Shown: one piece after another, positions 34,531-42,903 of the stretch | How the letters are laid out: the number at the start of each line of letters is the position of its first letter | Numbering within the stretch: position 1 is the stretch's first letter | Assembly: GCF_004348345.1 (NCBI RefSeq) | Contig: NZ_SMJZ01000002.1 | Coordinates: 50,862 to 114,861 of the forward strand | Direction: 5' to 3' | Length of the DNA stretch: 64,000 bases | DNA from: Nonomuraea longispora | GTDB lineage: Bacteria > Actinomycetota > Actinomycetes > Streptosporangiales > Streptosporangiaceae | The notes under the pieces: generated by a model | What the model was told of the DNA's origin: nothing | Databases searched by the model: none | Seen by the model: only the letters and a program-made list of their open reading frames with translations | Translations under genes and position numbers: made by a program

Positions 34531-34609
34531 GTTGTTTGCGGCAACGTATTCCGGGATCCTCTGCTTTGGAAGACCCACTCGCGCGGTAGTTTGTTGTTTC
34601 TAGTAACAA
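34531..34609. promoter_or_regulatory. Two candidate ROK operators upstream of the xylF-type gene
   Basis: The distal site TTGTTTCTAGTAACAA (34594-34609) has TTGTT/AACAA arms around six bases. A second, weaker dyad at 34531-34545 (GTTGTTTGCGGCAAC) shares the GTTGTTT half. They are about 60 bases apart, which would allow looping. TTGTT/AACAA-type arms are in keeping with XylR/ROK sites, but the assignment is inference. Confidence 0.5.
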
Positions 34610-34675
34610 TCAGGAAACATGAGGCCCGGTCCGGGGTCGCACGTACGGGAGCCCGCGGCTCGCTAACGTGGGCCC

Positions 34676-34987
34676 ATGATCGTATGGATCAACGGCACCC
34701 ACGGCGCGGGCAAGACGACCACCGGCGCACTCGTGCAGCCGCTGCTTCCGGACGCACGGGTGTTCGACGCCGAGAAGGTCGGCGTGACCCTCACGGACAT
34801 CCGGCCGGGGCTTCCCTCGACGGACAACTTCCACCGTGTCCGGACGAGAAAGGCACGGGATCCCCCACGGCCGTCACGGCGGGCCGGTCAGGGCAGGCCG
34901 ATGACGACGTTCTGGGCGATCAGGCTCAGCGCCGAGGCGGTCGCCACCACGAGCACCGCCATCCGGGCCCTGCCGCCGTCGAGGTAG
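34676..34987 (+). pseudogene. Truncated P-loop ATP-binding protein (TmrB-like), N-terminal fragment
   Basis: The frame starts like an actinobacterial TmrB-like ATP-binding protein: I-V-W-I-N-G-T-H-G-A-G-K-T-T-T is a Walker A motif, and ARVFDAEKVGVTLTDI follows as in the family. Family resemblance stops near residue 53 (about base 34835), after PGLPSTDNF. The rest is basic noise, and the frame runs about 100 bases into the convergent permease gene. Intact relatives are about 170-200 residues. This is therefore an N-terminal remnant, whose 3' part was lost by deletion or recombination. Confidence 0.75.
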
Positions 34988-35622
34988 CGCCGCAGCGGCC
35001 CCGACGCCAGGAACCCGATGGCCATGGGCACGACCAGCGTCGCCCCAGCCGCCACCGCCTGCACGGGCAGTTCGCCCACCAGTGCCAGGATCCCCAGCGA
35101 CTGCAGCGCGCTCAGGCAGAAGAACATCGCGAGCGTCGCCCTGATCTGCGGGCCCTGCGCGCTCTGGTACACCAGCGCGACGGGAGGCCCGCCGATGCCC
35201 GTCGCGGTGCCGGTGATGCCGGAGACGAAACCGGCGCAGGTGAGCGTCACGCCGGTGCGCGGCACGCTCATCGCCCTGGCGGTCAGGAGCACGGCGATCA
35301 CCACCATGACCGCCACGAAGACGCTCCTGGCGTATATGGATGTGTAGACAATAATGAGTGCACCGATGACACTCCCCGGCAGCCTGCCCAGCAGCGCGAA
35401 CCCCACTCCGCGCCACTCCACCCGCCGCCACTCCGAGGCCAGCGTGAACAGCGGCATCGCCAGGTTGACCACCTGGACGGCGCCCGGCATCAGGTCGGGC
35501 TCGATCATCGTCAGCACGGGCACGGCCACCAGCCCCAGCCCGAAACCCACCCCGCCCTGCACGATCGCGCCCGCAAGAACCGCCAGTCCACCCACGGTGA
35601 GCAGCAATGCCGCATCAGTCAT
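34888..35622 (-). CDS. TauE/SafE-family sulfite exporter-type permease
   Basis: The 244-residue membrane protein has seven or eight hydrophobic segments and the family's repeated glycine-rich motifs, GGVGFGLGLVAVPVL in the first half and SGITGTATGIGGPPVALVYQ in the second. The family exports small anions such as sulfite, sulfoacetate or related organosulfonates; the actual substrate is unknown. It appears intact although it lies between three broken genes. Its 3' end overlaps the tail of the truncated kinase fragment, so the deletion that removed the kinase end probably placed this gene there. Confidence 0.85.
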   Translation of the reverse strand: MTDAALLLTVGGLAVLAGAIVQGGVGFGLGLVAVPVLTMIEPDLMPGAVQVVNLAMPLFTLASEWRRVEWRGVGFALLGRLPGSVIGALIIVYTSIYARSVFVAVMVVIAVLLTARAMSVPRTGVTLTCAGFVSGITGTATGIGGPPVALVYQSAQGPQIRATLAMFFCLSALQSLGILALVGELPVQAVAAGATLVVPMAIGFLASGPLRRYLDGGRARMAVLVVATASALSLIAQNVVIGLP

Positions 35623-35641
35623 GCAGGAGAGTCAACCATCT

Positions 35642-35797
35642 TTACTCTCTGTCGCCATTCCTGCGCCAAGGGTGACCGGCCAGCGACTGGTTGAGCTTGT
35701 CGTTGCTGACGATCAGAGAGGGACGGTCGAAACCCTGCTCGCGACCGGTCGGACTGCTGAACCTAGTGAACCAGATATCACCTTGCGTCAGTTTCAT
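35642..35797 (-). pseudogene. Truncated MazF/PemK toxin, N-terminal fragment
   Basis: The 51-residue frame starts at ATG 35797 behind a perfect AGGAG and reads K-L-T-Q-G-D-I-W-F, then PTGREQGFDRPSLIVSNDKLNQS. These are the MazF-family GDIW, P-x-G-x-E-Q and RP-x-LIVSND-x-x-N motifs. It stops after NQSLAGHPWRRNGDRE; full MazF toxins have about 110 residues, so the RNA-contacting C-terminal half is missing. No antitoxin gene precedes it: the DNA upstream is a broken metallopeptidase gene. It is probably inactive. The intact ribosome site and clean N-terminus suggest a fairly recent truncation. Confidence 0.8.
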
Positions 35798-35818
35798 CTT
35801 TCTCCTCGGGAAATGTGA

Positions 35819-36268
35819 GTAGACCGCGCCGACGCCTTCTACTGCACCCAGCGCGCCACCGTGGTCTTCCCGCTGACCGGCCGGTGGATCGAGAACAGGA
35901 CCGACCTGTTCCCGTTCAAGGTGGCCGCCCACGAGTACGGTCACCACCTCCAGAGCCTGCTCGGCATCCGCCGCTCCTACGAGGCCAGGGCACACGGTAC
36001 GCACACGGACCGGTTGAAGCGCCGCTACGAGCTCCAGGCCGACTGCCTGTCCGGAGTGTTCCTGGGCAGCGTCTGGCGCTCCCTGGATCGCTCGGAGCAC
36101 GACTGGGCGGCGCTGCTCGACGCGACCCGGGCGAGCGGCGACGACGATGACGGCCACCGCACCCACGGCAAGGGATCCAGCCGGGCCTACTGGCTCAAAC
36201 GCGGCTACGGCGCCGTCTCCCCCTCCGCCTGCGACACCTGGTCCGCACCCGCCGCCAGAGTCGCCTGA
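35819..36268 (+). pseudogene. Neutral zinc metallopeptidase fragment, N-terminus missing
   Basis: The frame carries the C-terminal part of the same family as the genes at 28377 and 29281: D-A-F-Y-C-T-Q, the zinc site H-E-Y-G-H-H, YELQADCLSG as third-ligand motif, and CDTWSAP at the end. The signal peptide and first hundred or so residues are absent. An in-frame TGA (35816-35818) closes the frame just upstream, and the first start-like codon is GTG 35861, inside the domain. The break point is only some 20 bases from the start of the truncated MazF gene, so one rearrangement may have cut both. Confidence 0.8.
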
Positions 36269-36390
36269 CTGCGAGCCCAGCGACCTGTTCGGTGAGATGG
36301 CGGCGGGTGCGACGCCGGCCTGCGACGAGACGGGATCGACCGCCACCAGCTCCGTGATCCCCGGCGGAAGGCGGCCTGGGAAAACGAGAA

Positions 36391-36422
36391 GCCGCCCGGC
36401 GGAGGGTGTTCCGCCGGGCGGC
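36391..36422. terminator. Strong 13-bp hairpin terminator
   Basis: GCCGCCCGGCGGA and TCCGCCGGGCGGC form a perfect 13-bp stem with a 6-base loop. It lies between the metallopeptidase fragment and the leftward aconitase gene and can serve either direction. An AAAA run just before it becomes a T-run for leftward transcripts. Confidence 0.8.
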
Positions 36423-36500
36423 TCTCAGGGTGTCGGGTGGTTCCCCCGAAACGGGCGCGTGAGGATCGCGCCCAACCCCGGCGACGAGCCGGGCTCCGTC

Positions 36501-36531
36501 ACTCCCGGCCGGCTCTTGGCCGGACGGGAGT
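36501..36531 (-). terminator. Inverted repeat just downstream of acnA
   Basis: ACTCCCG and CGGGAGT form the outer arms with CCGG-rich inner pairing. It starts ten bases past the acnA stop codon and may be the first terminator or an mRNA-end-protecting structure for acnA. Confidence 0.55.
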
Positions 36532-36540
36532 TCGGGACGT

Positions 36541-39270
<2,730 letters not shown>

Positions 39271-39427
39271 GGTGGTTCGCCTCCTCCATCAGACATCTTT
39301 CAGGCTTGCGGGTGGCTCCCCGCTCCTCACTCACTTCGCGCAACCCCTCCTGCGTGGGGTCTCCACTCCGTTCGCTGCGTCGGGTTCACTCCCCAAATCC
39401 TGCCGCACGCGCGGACGAGTAAGCACG

Positions 39428-39504
39428 TTAGGTACGCCTAAGTCGCGGCCGTGCGGCAGGTGTCTCGATATCAAGATATCTGGAAAAGTATCTCGACATC
39501 AAGT
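39428..39504. promoter_or_regulatory. Candidate operators between acnA and the membrane hydrolase gene
   Basis: TTAGGTACGCCTAA (39428-39441) is a palindrome with 5-bp arms. TCTCGATATCAAGA (39463-39476) and TCTCGACATCAAGT (39491-39504) are two copies of one imperfect dyad 28 bases apart. All lie 158-234 bases upstream of the leftward acnA start, and the last touches the stop codon of the neighbouring gene. They look like dimeric repressor sites; I do not assign a regulator. Confidence 0.5.
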
Positions 39505-40232
39505 TAAACGGGCACCAGGCGCCAGTACAGCAGACCGATGATGGCCACGGACAGGACCGGCGCGAGGATCTTCTGCTCGAACTTCCTGCCCGTTTTGATG
39601 CCGATCTTCCATGGCAGCAGGAACTTCGTCCCGAGCGGCCACAACACGGGGCAGCCGCGTTCGGTCATGCAGTCGCCGACGACGTGGGTGAAACTTCCGA
39701 CCGCGACGGCCAGCCCGAGCCAGGCGTACCCCACTTCGAGGGAGAGGAACACGGCGTAGAGCCCGGCGGTCATGCCGATGTTGATCATGGCCGAGCCGAG
39801 CTTGTTCCCGGGGATGCCGACGCCGATGGCGCGCAGCGCCAGGCCGATGAGCAGCACGACCATGACGTCGCGCCCGATGGGATAGGTGTTGGCCAGCCAG
39901 TGCGCCCCGAGACCGATGGCCACGGCGAAGATGAGCGAGTGGGTGGCGCCGCGGTGGCCGCCGCCGAGCCAGGACACGCATTTGCTGAGAGCCCAGGTCA
40001 GCGGCCCGAACGTCTGAGCGATCGTCGCGCTCGGATGGTCGAGGTCGGGCAACATCGCGGCGCCCGCGCAGATGATGGCGCCGGCGATCAGTTCGGAAGG
40101 ACTGAGCGCCGTGGCCATGATCCCGGTCTCCACGAACCGGGTGGACTCGTTCAGCAGCGGCAGTGCGGCAAGGGGCGGCGCCAGCCCCAGCCAGGCGATG
40201 GCCCCGGTCATCGCATGCGTGTGCCCCATCAT
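39504..40232 (-). CDS. Membrane-bound metal-dependent hydrolase (YdjM/DUF457 family)
   Basis: The 242-residue protein matches the LexA-binding inner-membrane-type metal-dependent hydrolase family. It has HTHAMTGAIAWLG at the N-terminus, M-L-P-D-L-D-H-P with acidic and histidine ligands, GHRGATHSLIFA, and GSFTHVVGDCMTERGC in the C-terminal half. Five or six hydrophobic segments place it in the membrane. In Escherichia coli the homologue YdjM is DNA-damage induced, but its reaction is unknown. ATG 40232 and ATG 40229 are both possible. It follows no clear operon partner; acnA downstream has its own regulatory region. Confidence 0.82.
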   Translation of the reverse strand: MMGHTHAMTGAIAWLGLAPPLAALPLLNESTRFVETGIMATALSPSELIAGAIICAGAAMLPDLDHPSATIAQTFGPLTWALSKCVSWLGGGHRGATHSLIFAVAIGLGAHWLANTYPIGRDVMVVLLIGLALRAIGVGIPGNKLGSAMINIGMTAGLYAVFLSLEVGYAWLGLAVAVGSFTHVVGDCMTERGCPVLWPLGTKFLLPWKIGIKTGRKFEQKILAPVLSVAIIGLLYWRLVPV

Positions 40233-40542
40233 GATCCGGACTGTACGGCAAAGACCTTCTTTACGCGGCGAGGCATGCCGTGCGACCGGGCCACCAGGGC
40301 GTTGCCCCGAGGAGAAAGCATCCGCAAACGCAGACGAGGTCGTCTCCGCGGCGACAGCACCCCCCAGCCCTGCCGACGCGGAACGACCTCGTCTGCTGTG
40401 AACAACGCCCGCCTCCCCCGGACTGTTCCCAGATTCCGCAACTTTTCCGTGATGTGGCTCACACCCTTTCGTGACTTGCCGAACGTCATTTCATCGATAT
40501 ATCTTTGACCCATCGAGAACAGATCGCGATATAGGGGGAGAA
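40233..40542. promoter_or_regulatory. Divergent promoter region with CGATATA direct repeats
   Basis: This 310-base gap separates the membrane hydrolase and padR genes. A TTGCCG box (40476-40481) and TATATC (40498-40503), 16 bases apart, make a likely padR promoter. CGATATA occurs at 40495-40501, over the -10 box, and at 40527-40533, beside the ribosome site; the copies are 32 bases (three helical turns) apart. PadR autoregulation through these is plausible. I see no gene in the rest; the leftward open frame crossing it has no coding character. Confidence 0.5.
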
Positions 40543-41268
40543 ATGAGTTCAGCGCAGGCAGCGGGCGGCCCCTGGCCGGGCGCACACGCGTACAAGCGCG
40601 CGGCCCGCGAGGCCGTCAGGGCCATGACCGACGCGTTCGACCAGCTGGGCGGCCACCACCACCGCGGCCCGCACGAGCACCACCACCGCGGCAGGAGGGG
40701 CGGCCCCGGGTTCCCGTTCGACTTCGGGCGCGGCCCGTGGAGCGGCCCCGGCGGCCCCTTCGGCGGCCCATGGAGCGGCGGGCACCGCGGCTGGGGCGGC
40801 AGGGGCCGCAAGGCGAAGCGGGGCGACGTGCGCGCCGCGATCCTGGCCCTGCTCTCCGAGGAGCCGCGCAACGGCTACCAGATCATCCAGGAGATCGCCG
40901 AGCGCAGCGAGGGCGGCTGGAAGCCCAGCCCCGGCGCCGTCTACCCGGCGTTGCAGCAGCTCACAGACGAGGGCCTGGTGATCTCGGAGGAGCACGAGGG
41001 CCGCAAGGCCTACCGTCTCACCGAGCAGGGCAGCGCCTACGTCGAAACGCACGCCGACGAGGTCAGGGCCCCTTGGGACGAGATGCGCCCCGACATCGAC
41101 GACAACACCGCCGACCTCTGGCACATCGCGCGGCAGTCGGCGTTCGCCATGATGCAGATCCTGCAGACCGGCAACGACGCACAGATCCGCGAAGCGCGTA
41201 AGACTCTGGTGGAGACCCGGCGCAAGCTCTACCAGATCCTGGCCGACGACGAGCCGGGCGAGGAATGA
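40543..41268 (+). CDS. PadR-family regulator with His/Gly-rich N-terminal extension
   Basis: The 241-residue protein has a PadR winged-helix domain from about residue 95: RGDVRAAILALLSEEPRNGYQIIQEIAERSEGGWKPSPGAVYPALQQLTDEGLV, split here by H-T-H turns, then EGRKAYRLTEQG. A C-terminal dimerising helix region follows. The first 90 residues are an unusual His/Gly/Pro/Trp-rich extension (H-H-H-R-G-P-H-E-H-H-H and FGRGPWSGPGGPFGGPW), which might bind metal ions or be disordered. ATG 40543 follows GGGGGAG. It overlaps the ATG of a minor upstream start of the DUF1707 gene and is probably cotranscribed with it. Such pairs often control membrane-stress or transporter genes. Confidence 0.9.
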   Translation: MSSAQAAGGPWPGAHAYKRAAREAVRAMTDAFDQLGGHHHRGPHEHHHRGRRGGPGFPFDFGRGPWSGPGGPFGGPWSGGHRGWGGRGRKAKRGDVRAAILALLSEEPRNGYQIIQEIAERSEGGWKPSPGAVYPALQQLTDEGLVISEEHEGRKAYRLTEQGSAYVETHADEVRAPWDEMRPDIDDNTADLWHIARQSAFAMMQILQTGNDAQIREARKTLVETRRKLYQILADDEPGEE

Positions 41269-41324
41269 CGACGCGGACGGCCGGCGCACGCGACGACCGG
41301 CTCAGAGACAGCGAGGAGCCGCAC

Positions 41325-41801
41325 ATGGACCGCAACGATCTCCGCATCGGCGACGCCGAGCGCGAGCAGACGATGGCCGCCCTGCGTGAGCACTTCGCCG
41401 AGGGCCGCCTGACCCACGAGGAGCTCGACGAGCGCGTCGACCGTACGCTGGCCGCCAAGACGGCCCGCGACCTGGCGGGCATCACGGCCGACCTCCCCGG
41501 CCCCGGCCATCACGCTCCGGCGCCGCAGCCCGGCATGGACGACTGGCGGACGGCGATGCACGCGCATCGTCGGCAGATGCAGGAGATGCGCCACGCGCAC
41601 CGCGACCTGCGCCGCCAATGGTCCCACCAGCACTCCTGGCGGCGCCACCGCGGCCCTCACCCGATCGTGCCCCTGCTGTTCGTGGCCATGATGGCGGGGC
41701 TGTTCTTCGGCGGGTTCGGCATCTTCAAGGTGCTGCTCGTGGTGTGGGTCGTGGCCGTGGTCGTCAGCATGGCCCGCCGCCGGCGCCGGCACCGCCGCTG
41801 A
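41325..41801 (+). CDS. DUF1707 domain membrane protein
   Basis: The 158-residue protein starts with a DUF1707 domain (RIGDAEREQTMAALREHFAEGRLTHEELDERV and TAKTARDLAGITADLPG parts), a short helical module common in actinobacterial membrane proteins. Then comes a His/Arg/Gln-rich linker (MHAHRRQMQEMRHAHRD) and one or two C-terminal membrane segments (PIVPLLFVAMMAGLFFGGFGIF, VLLVVWVVAVVVSMA), ending in a very basic tail. ATG 41325 is chosen because GAGGAG lies seven bases upstream and the domain starts there; the alternative start 41265 overlaps the padR stop. Its function is unknown, but its place behind padR suggests it is the regulated partner. Confidence 0.85.
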   Translation: MDRNDLRIGDAEREQTMAALREHFAEGRLTHEELDERVDRTLAAKTARDLAGITADLPGPGHHAPAPQPGMDDWRTAMHAHRRQMQEMRHAHRDLRRQWSHQHSWRRHRGPHPIVPLLFVAMMAGLFFGGFGIFKVLLVVWVVAVVVSMARRRRRHRR

Positions 41802-41840
41802 TCACCCCACCGCCGAGGCCATGACCCGTCCGGCGGCCCG

Positions 41841-41887
41841 TTGACAAACGGAACACTGATCCGTATCTTTTCGGAACAACGATCCGT
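41841..41887 (+). promoter_or_regulatory. Strong promoter with two 17-bp operator repeats
   Basis: TTGACA (41841-41846) and TATCTT (41864-41869) are exactly 17 bases apart. ACGGAACACTGATCCGT (41848-41864) fills the spacer, and TCGGAACAACGATCCGT (41871-41887) begins just after the -10 box. Each is an imperfect palindrome with ACGGA/TCCGT arms, 23 bases apart. This is the classic layout of a TetR-type repressor covering a promoter; it drives the epimerase gene at 41956. Confidence 0.75.
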
Positions 41888-41955
41888 TTATCGCGGAGCC
41901 CGCCGCGGCGCGTGCACCTGTGCGCGGCCCGCGGGCTTCAGCCGGGAGTCCCGAC

Positions 41956-42903
41956 ATGATTCTGGTAACCGGCGGTCTCGGGTTCATCGGCTCTCACACC
42001 GTCCAGGCGCTCGTCGACATGGGCGAGGAATGCGTGCTGGTCCAGCGGAGCAAGACCGAGCCGCCCGCCTACCTCGCCGGCGCGAAGGTGGCGGTGGAGC
42101 AGGCCGACATCACCGACCTGCCCACCCTGCTCGACGTCGGCGAACGCCACGAGGTCACCGGCATCGTGCACCTCGCCGGGTCCATGCCGTGGCCGCCCGA
42201 TCCCGACCGGCCCGTCGAGGCCACCCGCAAGGCGCTCGGCGGCCTGCTCAACGTCATGCAGGCCGCCCGCGACTGGGGAGTGCGGCGCGTGGGCGTCGCC
42301 AGCACGATCGGCGTCTACTCCGGCCTGACGGATCAGGGCGCTCTCCATGAGGACATGCCCCTGCCCATGACGTCGTTCCACCCGATCCCGGCCTTCAAGA
42401 AGATCGGCGAGCTGCTCGGCGGGCACCTGGCCGACGCCACCGGTGTCGAGGTCGTCAACTACCGCATCTCGGCCACCTGGGGACCGCGCGACCCCCATGG
42501 GGCGCTGTTCTTCGCGGCCCCCGAACTCGTCCACGCCGCCGCCCGCGGGACCGAGCCCGACCTGTCGGCTCTCCCCGCGCCGGCGCACGCGGAGGACTCG
42601 ATCGACCTGTGCTACGTGAAGGACACGGCCCGGGCCATCGCGCTCCTCCAGCTCGCCGACCGGCTGAACCACCGCACCTACAACGTGGCGTCCGGGCGCG
42701 CGACGTCCAACGCCGAGGTCATCGCGGCGATCAGGAAGGCCGTCCCCGACGCCCGGATCGGCCTGCCCACCGGCGGGAGCGGCCCGCGGACCCACCTCGA
42801 CATCACCCGGCTCCAGCGGGACACCGGCTTCCGGCCCGCCTACGACGTCGAGCGCGCCGCCGCCGACTACATCACCTGGCTGCGCGCCGGCAACGAGCGC
42901 TGA
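41956..42903 (+). CDS. NAD-dependent epimerase/dehydratase
   Basis: The 315-residue protein is an extended short-chain dehydrogenase. It has the N-terminal glycine motif I-L-V-T-G-G-L-G-F-I-G-S-H-T, ASTIGVYSGL with the catalytic serine/threonine position, and HPIPAFKKIGE. The usual Y-x-x-x-K pair is not obvious: the expected tyrosine position reads P-A-F-K-K, so catalysis may differ from typical epimerases. The C-terminal half has CYVKDTARAIALL and YNVASGRATSN. GGGAG precedes ATG 41956. It is transcribed alone from a tightly controlled promoter. Its 3' end overlaps the convergent beta-mannosidase gene by 37 bases. Confidence 0.85.
   Translation: MILVTGGLGFIGSHTVQALVDMGEECVLVQRSKTEPPAYLAGAKVAVEQADITDLPTLLDVGERHEVTGIVHLAGSMPWPPDPDRPVEATRKALGGLLNVMQAARDWGVRRVGVASTIGVYSGLTDQGALHEDMPLPMTSFHPIPAFKKIGELLGGHLADATGVEVVNYRISATWGPRDPHGALFFAAPELVHAAARGTEPDLSALPAPAHAEDSIDLCYVKDTARAIALLQLADRLNHRTYNVASGRATSNAEVIAAIRKAVPDARIGLPTGGSGPRTHLDITRLQRDTGFRPAYDVERAAADYITWLRAGNER

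Noticed and set aside
39428..39441. DtxR/IdeR iron box upstream of acnA
   Set aside because: TTAGG and CCTAA arms are separated by only four bases, whereas the iron box needs a 19-bp element; kept only as an unassigned palindrome.
40229..40585. Leftward 118-codon open frame across the divergent padR promoter
   Set aside because: It covers the padR promoter and ribosome site on the opposite strand, has Arg/Leu-rich noise-like sequence and no ribosome site of its own.
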